A stretch of DNA of 64,000 nucleotides from Antedon mediterranea (taxonomy: Eukaryota > Echinodermata > Crinoidea > Comatulida > Antedonidae). The notes under the pieces are model-generated. The model saw only the letters and a list, made by a program, of their open reading frames with translations. It ran no database searches and had not been told where the DNA came from. The stretch is taken from assembly GCF_964355755.1 (NCBI RefSeq), contig NC_092678.1, positions 20,496,922-20,560,921 on the forward strand, written 5' to 3'. Below are positions 1 to 14,160 of the stretch, piece by piece (position 1 is the first letter of the stretch; each line of letters begins with the position of its first letter). Made by a program: the position numbers and the translations under genes.

Positions 1-1796
1 GAAATGCCCTCGTTGCACGATGATGGCTCACTTGACGTGTATAATGCGTTGGTATACCGAAAAGTCTAGCTGTCCGCAATGCAGGGCCTCTTTCGTTATT
101 GTGTCACGTATATTCTTTCGGCCCATCCTTCACTGGGTAGATGAATATGATTTTTATTCATAATTATCCTAGGAGATAGTGGAGGCGGTTTCATTGGAAT
201 TTTTAGAATTTCTTTAATTGTGTTTCCTTTGTAGGCGGCCTAAATGAGCGACCGTAAATTGTACAGTAGATGTAAGCCCCTAAGTAACTTACTTTTTTTT
301 CGTAGGCCTATAGTTTGTGAAAGCGAGCCCTGTATAATTGTTTACCGTACGTTTAACTTAAAGCTATGTTTTTCAAAAAATCTGACACTCGATAAATGTT
401 CAAAATGGTCTTAATTTATAGGATAATTATCTATTCTCATTTAGAGTATATGGGGTTTCGATCTCACGTAGATCATCAGTCTTCGTTGGCCTAAGTTTCA
501 CTGTCCGCATCGCTTCTCTAAAGTCTCTTCACGGATCAACGAATAATTTGTCAACACATTTATTACTAATTAATCCTCTCTTTAATCAATGTTAAATGTA
601 GGCCTAAACCCATTGGATTAACCACTCAAACACAGATCCGTCTTTCCCACCTCTGTAGGCTAGACATCCAGAGACTCACGGTTTCCCGCGGGGCACAGGC
701 TCTCCCTCTTGGGTCTCAAGGATACGTCAACTTGACAGTTATCCAGCTTAAATGCCCAACAATTAACTGGTCAAACTACTTATTCTCTTCCCTCATTATG
801 ACGATGCTTTGAGAATTTATAGCTTTGGGGTTTTGTTTAAATCCTTCGCGTGATTATTATCAAATTTAGCCAAAGCCTTTTAATCACGTAAGACCTACTT
901 TGTATTTTCAATTCCCAGAAAGAAACGGAGAATAAAATAATTGAGTGATTTCAAGTAATGCAAATATTACTAATGGTTTTAATGGTTTTAAATTTATATA
1001 GCGCAAAATACAAATAGTCTCTATGCGCTGTTTAGCACAAGTGTGAAAATGTTGATGTAAAATAAACCACAAAATAGCCTAAGAAAACCGAATAAATTGA
1101 CCAAGACAACAGAAAAAAAGTCCGAAAACGGAATCTCACATCACCACACTGTTTCACTAACTTGTCAAGACAAGCTAGCTATTTATTCACAACTGTCATA
1201 GTGATGTGAGCATCTGACTGTCCTGCCTAACAAAGAATAAAATGTATATGAAAAAATAATGAATTCACACAGAACGAAACAAGTGAGTCTTCACTAAGAT
1301 GTCGATATACATTTTTGGCCATTATATGTTTGTCGAATTTTAGTTTGATTTATTTATTAATTTTTCTTCATTTTACGCCTAATATGCGGCAGAATTTGTT
1401 TACATTTTTTGTATTTTGCCCCTTTGAAAGACAACGCTATTTGGTACGGTTTGGTTGTTTGTCGAAATTAATAAATAATAATAATGGCTTAATTTCATTT
1501 ATTTATTACGTTTGTTATTAATTTATTAAGACAATTCCAATCTCGTGTTTAATCAATTGCTCAAACTTCAACCTGTTTAGTACAGCTTCTTAATATTAGT
1601 AAAAAGATAAATATTTTGGCACATATGGCGTTTCATACGTAAAAGTTACAAAACATAAATAGAAAAAATGTTACCAATAAATTAACAATAGCATCTTCTA
1701 CAAACACATTATATGGTCTTTTATTTCTTAACTGTAGATTCAAAATAAAAAAAAAAACAAAACAAACAATAAGTCACTAATTGAAAGGAGACGAGT
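1..1796. other. AT-rich intergenic sequence, nothing recognised
   Basis: No open frame with codon structure, no RNA gene and no clear repeat was found. The short frame at 1315-1521 is low-complexity Phe/Leu/Ile sequence typical of AT-rich noncoding DNA. Confidence 0.6.
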
Positions 1797-2131
1797 TGAC
1801 ATTCCTATGTGATGTGTGAACATTACGTGCATGCAATCAGGTCACAGATGGATATGCAAATCAGTTTATTTGATATGCTAATCACTATCAATTTAATACA
1901 CTTTTGTCTTATGTACTGTATACAAATTGTGTTTACAAAATGCTTACGTAATTATAACTATACGAACCGACATTCTTGTGTGATTACGTGCAATCAGATC
2001 ACAGATGAATATGCAAATTAGTTTAGTTGGTATGCTAATCACTATCAATTCAATACAAATTTGTCTATACTGTATGCGAGTGTTTACAAAATGGTTACTG
2101 TTGTAATGTAGGCTACTGTTGTAATGTAGGC
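1797..2131. repeat. tandem duplication with octamer-type sites
   Basis: Copy 1 (about 1797-1952) and copy 2 (about 1970-2095) share most of their length despite small indels. Each contains ATGCAAAT (1854 and 2011) followed exactly 21 bases later by ATGCTAAT (1875 and 2032). The duplication is followed by two copies of an 18-bp unit containing GTAGGCTAC (2097-2131). Confidence 0.75.
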
Positions 2132-2269
2132 TACTGTTTTGGCAAAACATATTGTTTTTTAATTTATCGCGTGGATTTATCACTTTATATGGTTTTGTAA
2201 AGTAATAATGAGGACGTTTGGAATGTGGAATTATATAACATGTGAATTTAGAGCAATTAAGAAACATTT

Positions 2270-2795
2270 GGATGTATAGGAATCATCAACAAGTGCGGTG
2301 ACGTTTAAACATGTACGAATCAAGGACGGTGACGTTTGGATCTATACGACTCAACGACGGTAACGTTTGAATTTATACGAAACAAGGACGGTAACGTTTG
2401 TATCTATACGAATCAAGGACGGTAACGTTTGAAGCTATAGGAATCAAGGACGGGATCGTTTGAATCTATACGAATCAAGGACGGTAACGTTTGAATTTAT
2501 ACGAATCAAGGACGGTAACGTCTGAATCTATACGAATCAAGGAGGGTAACGTTTGCATTTATACGAATCAACGACGGTACCGTTTGAATTTATACGAATC
2601 AAGTAGCCTACGGTTACGTTTAAATCTATACGAATCAAAAACGGTAACGTTTGAATTTATACGAATCAAGGACGGTAACGTTTGAATATATACGAACCAA
2701 GTAGCCTACGGTGACGTTTGAATCTATACGATTCAAAGACGGTAACGTTTGAATTTAAAGAATCAAGGACGGTAACATTTGGATTTATATGAATT
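2270..2795. repeat. 31-bp minisatellite (about 17 units)
   Basis: The units follow the pattern TATACGAATCAAGGACGG then TAACGTTTGAA. Alternation of GAATCTATA and GAATTTATA in neighbouring units hints at a 62-bp higher-order unit. Two units (near 2600 and 2700) carry a small insertion that creates TAGCCTACGG. The open frame at 2491-2685 is a translation of this repeat, not a gene. Confidence 0.92.
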
Positions 2796-4732
2796 AACAT
2801 TCTGGATATAATACTTGTGGATTTTATACCAATTGACTGAGGACAAGGAGGCCTAAAATGGTGAGTGACACAAATTTATAAACCTTTACTAGTCGGATTG
2901 CTTTATCGTGAATAGGCGTTTGTTGTCATACATATTCGGCTCTCACTGTTTGAGACACCACTCAAAGGTGGTTCGGTCGGTCGGTCCAATTTAAAGCAAC
3001 TAATGGTTTTATTTTCCTTCTGGATTTGTTTTCCTTATTGATTAGCTTTATTTGCTACTGTCTGTAGCCTGTCAAATATTTTTATTCTATTTTCCAATGA
3101 CGTAGATAGCTAAATACTGTACGTCGCCCCCATTAGTTTGTTACGACGTGTTCAGTTCCTGCGACCATTAGCACCCTTAAGTTACTGAATTTCTTGAAAA
3201 TGTCGTTACATTCATTATACGCCCGCATCTGTCTTTCTTTCTCTTTCTGTTCTTTTTTTCCACATTAAGTAAAAATACATTAATTCGGATAATTTATTTA
3301 ATTGTATTTACATTTGTCACCTTATCTCACCTTTGTAACCTTTTGTCATCTTCGTCACCTCTCAATGTCAATTATTGGTGACAATACGCCAATGTCACAC
3401 GTTTATTACGTAATTAACCTAGTTTCTTGATTAGCCTACAACACTCTTGTGAACTCTTATAGGCTCTATAGTATTGAGAACGCTTGCAGAAATCATATCG
3501 TTATTACACAATACCATTTACCCATTCAGTATTGATATAAGCTATCATTTTTATGTATTGCCTTAGGTTTATCAACTCCAAAAATAATCTTATATCAGAG
3601 TAGAACTAAAAATAACGTTTCAACTCATTACATTTGCCTCATAGTGCGACGTGTTACCATCAAAACACGACCGATTGGGAACTACCCGATGTGTTGATAA
3701 TTACAATGCAGCTGATAGTTGACACCCCTAATTCGCACCCCTTGATGACTACCAAGAGGGTTCAAGGCGGGCTTGAGAGGTCCCACCTACCCGTAGTCTA
3801 TTTCCATCAAAGTATCACGATTATTAGTAATATTAATCCGCGTTGTCAAATCCCTAGACGGCTATTTATGTACCTAGAACATAGGTTTCCAGCTGCTAAC
3901 TATTTATACTGTTCACAAACCTCAATGCTAAGTTGTGCCTTAAACTATTTGTTATACTGAAACGTGGAGCGTTTATGATTTCATAAACCAAATAATCATG
4001 TTTAAACGTAAATATTAGTTATATAGTTTCATGTACAACCTGGTATCGCCGACGGGCGGTGGCTAGACTTTGTTCGTTTACCTTGAATATTTCGGTATTA
4101 CAAAGAAATATTTTACCTATGTGAATTGTCTCTCTTTTTTTGAAGCACAGGTGTCCTAATTATATTTTACACAAATTTAAAAAAAAACAAATGTTATTGT
4201 TAAAAATGTTCGTAATGTTGTAGATCTGTGAGATTGTTGTAAGTAATGTTGAGGTGATCTAAATAATGTTAATTAACGTGTCTTATGACATTGAACAACG
4301 AAGAAGGAAATGATTCTAAGACTAGGGCCAAATTTAGTTGTTAATGACCAAATAAGTTCAATAATAAGTCGAAGGTTAGATTTAGTTCAACAGATACATG
4401 AGTGTGTACATTTTAATTCAAGTAAATGTTTGTGGATTTATATTTTTAGATTAGAACTGTGTGGAAGAAAAGTCAAATACAGTATAAGTTTTCATATTTA
4501 TAGAAAGAAGTGCGTTTTTACATTTCATCTATAGTTTTAAGAAAAGAATAAAATACAGTTGTAATAGGAGTTAATGTACACAACTTGAATTCGCGTACAA
4601 TCCAACCTGCATCAGCGATAGTGCAAATTAATATTTTGCACATTTATATTTTGCAATATTTGGTTGTTTTTGTGGAAGATGGTATTGTTAATTTCCTGGT
4701 GAAATTGCTTGTTCTGTTGTATGTTTTGTCTA
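2796..4732. other. intergenic, nothing recognised
   Basis: AT-rich sequence with short chance frames (3634-3960 and 4310-4534) that show no domain, no splice support and no homology I recognise. Confidence 0.5.
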
Positions 4733-4828
4733 ATTCATTCATTCATTCATTCATTCATTCATTCATTCATTCATTCATTCATTCATTCATTCATTCATTC
4801 ATTCATTCATTCATTCATTCATTCATTC
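4733..4828. repeat. (ATTC)24 microsatellite
   Basis: Twenty-four uninterrupted ATTC copies. The frames reading Ser-Phe-Ile-His repeats across it are artefacts. Confidence 0.98.
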
Positions 4829-5372
4829 AATCTTTTATTTCGGAAACTCTGGTCCATAGAAAGTAAATTACATATAAATGAAATAAATAAAATAAACAAA
4901 ATTATTACTACTCATCTCAGGATGGCATTCCATCCGAAATAGGCCTAAAAGAAATGAATGAATGAATAAGCAAAACAAAAAAATACAAAGAATTACAAAT
5001 TATAACAATTTTAAAATCTATTTTTTTTTAAATTTTTCTTCAATTAAATTTATTAATATAGGCTAATTATAAAAAAATGAAAAATACAATAATATGCCTA
5101 CTAAAATGAAAGGATGCGACATTGAAACATGAATTATTTTTTAAATTGTATCTTGTTTGGGCTTATACAATATTGATTATAATTATGTTAATTTTTAATT
5201 TAATTGGGTTGTTTCTTTTTTTTATGTTATCACAAACAAACCAACTCATGTATTACAGTCCTCATTAATTATTAATATTCGTCTTTAGAACATAAAGGAT
5301 TTCATCATTAGTACAGCCAAAGAATTAAAAAAAAGATTGAATTAAGTGAAACAAGATTGAAATAGCAAGGTC

Positions 5373-5480
5373 TTGACCACTAGTTGACCATTGATCAATG
5401 CTGTTTGACCAAGATATTCCTCAGGTGGCGGCCACTCGTCGAGTGACCAATTGAATTATAGATGACCAGTGGTCAACTCT
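5373..5480. promoter_or_regulatory. cluster of TGACC half-sites
   Basis: TTGACC at 5373, 5384 and 5405, TGACC at 5444, and TGACCAGTGGTCA at 5463-5475, the last with the half-site repeated on the opposite strand. TGACC is the complement of the GGTCA nuclear-receptor half-site core. A regulatory role is inference from motif density only. Confidence 0.3.
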
Positions 5481-6088
5481 TTGACATGTTTTGATTTTTG
5501 CAAAATTGGTTGTTATTATAAGTGTTGCAGAAATCAATATAGGGGAACTAGTAGCCTAGCGAAAATGTTTTGCAATTTCTATGAAAAAAGGAATGTATAT
5601 TTGAATATATCTCGCGTTTTGCTCTTCTCACATTATTTTTTTTAGTAAAAACATACTCCGCTGTGTCATGTGTGTTTCTGTATCATTTCAAAACGCGTCA
5701 CCCGCTGTGACGCTAAAACGCGACACTCAAACGCGGACAAAAACACTACCTGGGTAATTGCACTTTGTGTCGTTTATGCGAAGTTTTTCTAACCTGCGAC
5801 GGATTATAAGACAATTCCAAGTATTTGTCTTCAGTGTAGGCTGATATTGTTTCAGTCCCTTTGCCGACCTTGTACCCAGGCTTGTCCGCGACTTGACGAT
5901 GGCACATCGTGAAATTCGATAGCCTACTTTGAGTGGACATTAATTTTGAAATTGAAAACTATGATTCGAATACCAGGTGATGTACAGATGTTGTAAATTG
6001 CATAATTTGTTGACGGTGGGTCATCAGTGACATGACAAAATGCATCCGTGTTGACGCTATTGACTTATGATCTAACGATTTGACACTT

Positions 6089-6519
6089 GGAAGTCAAGAT
6101 CTTGTAAAATATGTTACGTGGCCGAGTTAATCTGGATTATTGATTGATTTTGAAAAGGAATTTTAATTGGATAAACCTGGACATACCGATTATTAATGTA
6201 TCATATGAACACATAATAATGTACGGAACGAAAGTAGATAAAAAACATTTTATTTAAACTAGTGTTGCCTTTCGTCAGAATACATGACTCCCCCCCTTAT
6301 TTAAAGGAAGTCAGGATCTTGTAAAATTGTTACGTGGCCGAGTTAATCTGGATTATTGATATATTTTGAAAAGTAATTTTGATTGGATAAATAAACATGG
6401 TTTATTATTGTATCATATGATAATATAATAATGTATTGAACGAAAGCACGTACTGTAAAAACATTTTATTCGAATTAATCAAGTGTTAGCTTTCGTTAGA
6501 ATACATGACTTATTCAAAA
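6089..6519. repeat. tandem duplication of a 215-bp unit
   Basis: Copy 1 (6089-6305) and copy 2 (6306-6519) lie directly head to tail. Both start GGAAGTCA, share GTTACGTGGCCGAGTTAATC and end with GAATACATGACT. Divergence is moderate, so the event is not recent. Confidence 0.9.
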
Positions 6520-9500
6520 TGTTAACGATGATGACGTCGACGATAATATGAATGATGGTAACACTTTTTACAGAGAATCGTGTCGGAAATAACATACTGG
6601 AATATTTGAGGATAACAGATAGGCCTAAGCGAAATTTGCTTTGAAAATAACGAAAAAACACGAAATATAAAAAATAAGATAATGACGAAAATGTTGTAAT
6701 ATTTTAAGATAAAATAATTATTTAATATAATCCTAACTAAAACAATAAACACTGCCTATGTTGCTGGAATATTATATGATTTAAAATTATTACATCACTA
6801 CCTGTAGGCTGTTATTACAATAACCAAGGAATATTATCAAACTAGGTGTGGAGTATGCACATATTCCCAGTTTTTTTATATGAATAATATTTCTAAAAAT
6901 AATGTTTAAATAAAAAAATCCCTTTTATATTAAATATTACTGTAGTCATTCCCCTTGGTCCTAAATGTCCCGTACTAGGCCGTTATATTATTGGTTACAC
7001 TTTTATATGTGTAGTCTACTGCTGTATAGTCCTAAAAAAAAATATGGTAGAAAATAAAAAAATAAAAAGCATTGATGTAGGTTCTCTTAAAAATGTTGCG
7101 TTTAATTATAGGCTACATGATGGTGAAACAAGATGGGCACTTGTTTTATCCCACGGGTCAAAAGATGTTTTTTTGTTTAGTTAGCTCCCAGCCAAACCGA
7201 CAGCTAAAACAACATCAGGCCTAGAGTCAAGTGGGAATTTCAGTAACATGTTTCCTACACACAGTTCTCCGAAATATTACTAAGTCACCTAAATATTCGT
7301 CAACAGCGTACCAATAGTCTCATGTTAACTGTACCAATAGTTTCCGGTAGCTTTACAGACAAGACCCACCTGTAGGCCTTACGAGAATATTGTGACAAAG
7401 TCCAAGTCGCCATAGTGTTAGAACTCTTCTGAATACTGCGCCAAATTCGTTGTTTCTTCTTGTTTACTAGGCCTAGTATCTCTAACAATTACAATAATGA
7501 TTGCAGTCAATTGTTGTATTCGATTGGGAACTTTTGTTGTCAATGTAAAGATTCGTTGAGTATTTTTGTATTCGAATTTTAAATTTTAAAAAACGGATTG
7601 TGCTTAGGTCCTAAAAGAAAATCATTCGAATAGAAAACATTAGCAAACACAAGATTTTTCGTTGAGGGAAATCTCAACGCTCAAAATAGTATGTTCAATA
7701 ATTGTTGTCTTACGTGGGTTCATCCCACTTTTATTCCATAAATACATAATATAATAATTTTACAGTACAGTTCTTTTTGAGTTCATCTTTTTCATTGTTA
7801 TCTTTGAACACTTAACTTTTTTTGTTTATTTACAGTTAAACATATTACCTTCTTTTTTTTTAATCCATAATTTATTTTCCAACTAAATATACATAGTTTA
7901 TTTTCCAACTACTTTTATGTTCAACATACATTTCTACTACGGTTATTCTATTTACATATAGCATAAACATAATTTGATTTAAAAAAAATTATGTTTGTAT
8001 CATCATACATATATTTTCTGCTTGAAAAAAAAAAAAAAAAATGTTCAATAATTACTCAACAGAAAAAACTTTACTCAACGATCAAGTCCCAATCGAATAC
8101 AACAAGTGATTGTGAGCACTACGAAAAATTGTGTTTCTTTCAGATGCCGCGGGTTAAAACATCATTTTATTTTCCATTCTGTATCTATAATATTTGTATC
8201 TGTTTTTAAATTAATTGTAATAAAGTTATTCTTAATGATTAACTTAACCTTAGCTTTTGACCGATCGCCATAAATATTCCCCCACCCCACCCCACCCACA
8301 ACAAAAAATGTAAAGGGTAGCTTCGGGTATAAAGTTCATATTGTGTATTATAAAATGTATAACAACAATGATGATACTAATCCCACCTATTTTTCGTCAA
8401 GAAGAACTTTCGTGTGTTTTTTAAGTAGGCCTAGTTAACAAAACGTATTGAATGTTTTGTTACCTATCTCCCACATATTCTGTTTCAAATGAGTGCTCGT
8501 TATCCATGTTAAGTTAGCTCTTATAATTTTTCCAATTATGTGAAAAAAGATTGGAATAAGAAGACATGGTTTTATTTGCCAAGTTGATGCCAATTAAAAC
8601 ATTTTTGAACGCTGAACAAATTTGTTAAATTAACTTTAGATTTTTGTCTGCTGTAAAAGTTTGTATTAAGAAAAACCGCAGAAATGATAAAGTATATGAA
8701 TAATATTACACGACGAGAAATTAGGCCTATGTGACATTTGGAACATGTATTTCTCAACTAGGGTCAATGGTTAGACGGCCGGAGGCGTACACGGCTCCAC
8801 AAGTCTTACTCTTCATAAAGTAAGAAATTACCAAAAGGTCCTATGTGTATCATCAATTATGTTTGCCAATTTTGTTGTTATTGATATTAAAATATGACAT
8901 TACACGATGCTCAGGCGGTTGTGCTGGTGGTAATGTATGTTTAGGGAATCATTACTTGTGATTGGATCAAAAAACAATTGTCATTGATGTGGTTGATGTG
9001 TACAGAGGGATTGCAAGCAAATCACCACTGACTTAGAACCGCGTTGGTTTCACAAAAACCTGTCCTCCAAAGCAATATTTGTGTCCAGTCATTTTCTTCA
9101 ATGTGTTTTATTTGCATTTAAAAATCACATATTCTAAAGGTAAAATGGGACACTATTACATGTCATGTAATTAATTTAATATACATAGAAATAAGATAAA
9201 TATTTATTGTCATGACCACAACAAGGTGAACATTAAATTTGTTTTCCTTGATACTTAAATTACACACACAATACAAAAAAAATAACAGTAAACACTTAAT
9301 AATAATAATAATAATCAATAAATATCAATATAATATAATATAATATAAAGACTAACGTTAAAAAAAGTACATGGTTACAAGATGGATAAAACACTTAACT
9401 ATCTTTGAAATGTTGAGTTGGCGAAATGTATTGAGTTGATTTCCTACATCGAGTAGTATTGCATTTTAAAGGATGGATTCTACTAGGATTATTAACTACA

Positions 9501-9849
9501 TATTTATTATGTAACGTTTATGAGCTACAGTATCCTCCATTAATAATAATGTAAATAAATAATATAATATTTTACAATTTCTCTTTTACCTTGTTTTTTA
9601 AATGGTATATTATCGTATCGTATCGCTCACAAATATGACAGATATTCACCGTAGGGCGGGTAATCCCCATCCCTACTCCAGGGTGGTTTGAGTAAATGTC
9701 ATCACTAACACACTTTTAGGTGTTGATATTATTGGGTGTGTATAGATGTATTTCCAAATGAATAGTCCATTTCAATTACCAAACTACTATTCACCGACAG
9801 CCATTACTTTGGTTTTTAGTCGCATGGAAGCGACTCTATAGTTCACTAT
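6520..9849. other. intergenic, nothing recognised
   Basis: AT-rich DNA with homopolymer A and T runs. Small open frames (7300-7488, 7991-8209, 8572-8757) lack any recognisable product or codon signature. Confidence 0.5.
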
Positions 9850-9865
9850 GTCGGTCGGTTGGTCG

Positions 9866-9916
<51 letters not shown>

Positions 9917-10565
9917 GGTCTGTCTGTCGGTCCGGTATCACTATGCGTTTTATCGCTTTCTGACCTTATCTTGATATCAGTTTAATCTAGCTAAGTCAAT
10001 TTTTCACAGAATATTCCTTATGGCCAGGAATCGATGTGGTTATGTTTTCACGGTGCGCAATAAAAAATTACGCGGTCTACGCACGATTTAACGAAATCAC
10101 GTTTGTAATCATATCTTAACAACCATGAATCACAATTAAATAAAATTTGGTACTAATAAATTTCAGGGCATAAATCATCATATGGCAATACAATTACTAG
10201 CGTAGCGCGTGTAACGCATGCGTACGCGCGCTTACAATTTTCAAAATTTATTTTCGATGAAATAAGAGTACATTTCAGGCAATTTTAAGCGTTTACAAAA
10301 TTTCCATGAGTGCGCATATTTTTGCGCGCGCACTGCGCGTTAAATGTTATTGCGCATTCTTTTTGCCCGATTTCTGTTTTATTGACTTACTTTTCAACTC
10401 GAAATTACGTTATACGAGCACGTCGTCCGGTATCACTATGCATTGTAGCACGCGACTTAATGGCTGTTGGCCTTGTTTTATCTGAGAAAGTAAATACGGT
10501 ATTGATACTTCAGAATGTCCTATTTCAAAGATTGATTTTATTCATTTTTTTACTGGACAAATAAA
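9826..10565. repeat. dispersed repeat with (TCTG)n core and TCCGGTATCACTATGCG motif
   Basis: A run of TCGG/TCTG tetranucleotides (9850-9934) leads into TCCGGTATCACTATGCGTTT. A related segment recurs at 10425-10470 (GTCCGGTATCACTATGCATT, then GCACGCGACTTAATGGCTG) and again at 14085-14160. The shared flanks beyond the microsatellite show a dispersed repeat family carrying the TCTG array. Confidence 0.75.
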
Positions 10566-11594
10566 ATAAATATGTTATAGTTTTTATAATTAGAACGGAT
10601 GACTTTTTCCACTGTTTCTGTCGATTCTTCAAATGTCTTGTTCTTATACTAATTGAATTGGATTGATTAAGATTTTTCGATTCTATCTTTATTTCCGAAT
10701 TTGACATCGCCCTCTATTATTGAGTAAAACTTCGCAAGATGAACATTACTCCACCGTGCAGCTTATACAGTAATATAAACTCCGAGATACTGTTCTTTGA
10801 TCATGGGTTTTCTGGGTTACCGTACTGATAGAGTAGAGGTAAATGAATCAGTGAATGCAAATAGTTGTATGCGCGAGCAATAGTTGTTTGGCGTTCATAC
10901 GTGTGTGTATAGTCATATGGTTGTTCTCCAGAACAATTAAGCTATTATGTTTCCCCGATTTTAAATCCCTTATTTTATTACCAACTACTTCCTCTATTAA
11001 AGGAAGATTTTTTGTATATCTTGGCTTAGAGATCTTCCACAAAAACAACACTATTAGATAATTTGTTTATGTTGGGGTATAATTTTGCCTTTTGAATGAA
11101 ATAACAATGTATTAAATGGTTGTCATCAAGCTTATAATTGCATCAGGCCTTCAATGACAGGTGTAGACCAGACATGTCAACTCATATCAAATTAGACTCG
11201 TGTTTACAGAAACAATGTGGGGACATATGTGAGAAAACAGTGAAATATTCAGAGTAGCGACTGGATGCACATTGCATTGAAGCGGAAGACTTTAATGTTG
11301 TAATTAGCATGTTTGTTCTGAAAACTAATTATGATGTACCATGAAGTACAAGAATTGGATTTCAATGATAGAGATTTGATTAAATATCTGCAGTTTGTAG
11401 AGGCCATATAATACCTAAAGCTAGTAGGCTTATCTGGTACTGATAATGCGCCCCATTTCCCATGCAGCAACTAAAAAATAATACAGCTCTATTTTGTACC
11501 AGCCGTAATTGAACACATTAAACAATATTTAAGTTTGAAAATGCTAATACTGTAGCATCACTCTTGTATGGGTGTGGGCAGTAACTTTCTGGTA

Positions 11595-11965
11595 TCAGTT
11601 GCAACAACTCTATTAGTAGCAGCAGCTCTAGTTGTAGTAGCTTTAGTAGTGGCATTGACTCTAATATAGTAGGTGCAACCGCTCTATTGTAGCAGCAGCT
11701 CTAGTTGTAATAACTTTAGTAGTGGCATTGGCTCTAATACTAGTTGCAACCGCTCTTAGTAGCAGCCTTTCTGGTATTTATAGCAGTTTCAGCGTGGCAT
11801 TAACTCTTGTATTAGGATGATACAATTAGTACAGCAGCTTTAATAATAGCAATAGCAACCATAGTAGTGACATTGGCTCTTAGTAGTAGGCCTAGTTGCA
11901 TCAGCTCTATTACTAGTAACAGCAGTGGTAACAGGCTTTAGTAATGATAAAGCCATTACGAACAG
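11595..11965. repeat. degenerate AGC/AGT-rich minisatellite
   Basis: Repeats of about 70-78 bases with AGCAGCAGCTCTAGTTGTA, CTTTAGTAGTGGCATTG and GCAACCGCTCT blocks. The first two copies (about 11620-11760) match closely and later ones decay. There is no sustained open frame, so it is not a coding triplet repeat. Confidence 0.7.
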
Positions 11966-13662
11966 CCGCTATTTTAGTTGCAGCAGATATATTCTTAATA
12001 GTTATCTGGAATTTTCATTCCATTTAATAGCCTGTATTACAGCTAAAGTAACTTTGACACTAAAGAAAACACAGACAGTATTCTATACAATACAATAAAA
12101 TATTATCAATCTACTAGATGGTGTAGTAGTACAGTAAGTATAGCAACAATGAGAAGAGAGAACTATGTGGAGCCATTATTATAAACTGTTGATTGATATT
12201 GGAGTAAATTAAATAATTGCTATTAGTATCAATTAGGCCTATTTTAATGGAAGATGTTCATCTATTTTATAGACATTCGATAATAATAATAGCATTCTTG
12301 TCTTCTTCCAGTGGTGAGAAAATAACTGCATCTTCCATTGTTGATTGATTGTATATAATCTTATAATGTAAATCATAACGGTGATAATTTTAAATTGAAA
12401 TTTGTACAGTCAAGGTACTTTTTGATCGCCTTTGATAGTCCGAGCCTAAGGCCAACATGACTGTCAGGGATCTGTAAACTATCATGTTTCCTTTGCAAAT
12501 TGGTATAATAATCACGATGAGAAAATGTTTTAGAAATAACTGCCCATGTAGCCAAAATATCTCGTCCAGGTGTGTCGACTATGCTGGGAAAACGATGGGT
12601 AAATGATGGTTGTTGGAGGTGATGTTACGACGCTTCAAAACGTTTTCATTGAACCTCAATGAGCTTCACCGCTAACGTATCTTAATCGTCTGCGACAAAA
12701 ACACAGCTTGAATTAAGTACTGACATATGTTTCAGATATACAAACACGTACTAACACCATGTAGCTATAGTAAAACGCTACGCTAGCTCTTAGCCATTGG
12801 CACTTTTCACCTGAGCTGAATCCGTACACCTAATAGCATTTTTGCCTAGGCCGCGCACCCGGGCACATACGACCGCATTGGTTTTAATCCCAGGAGGGGC
12901 CGTGTCAAAGAAATATTTTATCTGGCTTAGCGTACGCTAATGATAAAATTAATTTCACACGTTCTGTGCGAAGACGTGCAATGTATGACATTCTTAGGAG
13001 CAATGAAACATTTCTTATCAATATCATACCATGATAACATTCGAATCAAAACATACTTGATTTTGTAGAGAGTGTAGTGTATCGCACCGAGATCTTAATT
13101 GCGTGTAAGATACACGATTCGATACCAATATCGACATGCTTGTATGGTGGTCCATAAAGGTGAAGAAAATCGCAGTAGTTTCTCATTGGTCATGCCAACA
13201 TTCACTTGATTTTAATTGGTCACCTGTTTAAGGACTCAATACCGGTGAGATCAAACAAAGAAGATGAGTAAATATTAGATGGGCATTAATATTACATGAC
13301 AGAGAACATAATAATGTAAAATAAGTCACATACTGAATTCACAAACTTCGTTCAGACATAACATCCAATTGCTAGTGGTAATTGTAACAGCAGTTTTTAA
13401 TATGTTAATTTGTTAATACATTATTCTCATTATTATGGTTATTAGTTAAACTAGCTTGATATTGTTATTTAAAAATTGAGGATCTTTAGATTATAGATTA
13501 TTTTTAGCATAGCAATTCCAATCAACTCTGTTGTGTCCAAACTTTCTCCTTCAAACACTTTAGAACAAACTTTATTGTTTAAACACTTTGGAACAAACTT
13601 TATTATTCAATTGCCTTCCCTCTATTTAAATACAAATTTGGTATCTTAATGTCAAAATTCCC

Positions 13663-14000
13663 TTAAAGATGTATTGTCCCCTTGAAAAAATAATTCTTAA
13701 AACAATTTTTTTTTTTGGAATATGCAATTTTATTTTTTTAATGTCACATATCCATTTTGACCAAAAATTGGATAGATAAAAATGTTATTACCTGAAGAAA
13801 CTGTAATTTAAAGCACAAAATAGCCAATGGTTTTTTGTTGTTGAATTGAACCATTTATTTTTTCATTTTATAAGTGAAAAAAATTATTTGTTTAATTGTT
13901 GTTTTCTTGGAAAGTGATTAACTTTATTAAAACTACAAAATAACCTATTCAAAGTCTGATTTAATTAATCTTCATTTTTCATGTTTTGGAGGACATCTTG
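13663..14000. mobile_element. nonautonomous inverted-repeat element, family D, copy 1
   Basis: Starts TTAAAGATGTATTGTCCCC and ends near GGAGGACATCTT, giving short imperfect terminal inverted repeats. The internal blocks AAACTGTAA and TTTTATAAGTGAAAA, then a GAAAGTGATTAACTTTATTA block, recur in the same order at 16157-16479. It has no coding capacity. The transposase class is unknown. Confidence 0.7.
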
Positions 14001-14084
14001 AAACCTACCACTAAACTAGTGTCCTTTTCAAGTTTTTTTCAATATTATTTTTGATAAATTACTTTTATTTATTCCTACACTTTC

Positions 14085-14160
14085 TTCAGTCGGTCTGTCT
14101 GTTGGTCCGGTATCACTTTGCGTTTTAGCACGCGACTTATCGCTGTTGGCATTGTTTTTT
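14085..14160. repeat. second copy of the TCCGGTATCAC repeat
   Basis: GTCGGTCTGTCTGTTGGTCC, then GGTATCACTTTGCGTTTTAG, then CACGCGACTTATCGCTGTTG, matching the repeat at 9.8-10.5 kb. Confidence 0.75.

Noticed and set aside
2491-2685. Frame reading NLYES and SIRIK repeats
   Set aside because: It is a direct translation of the 31-bp minisatellite.
4585-4942. Frames with Ser-Phe-Ile-His repeats
   Set aside because: They are translations of the ATTC microsatellite.
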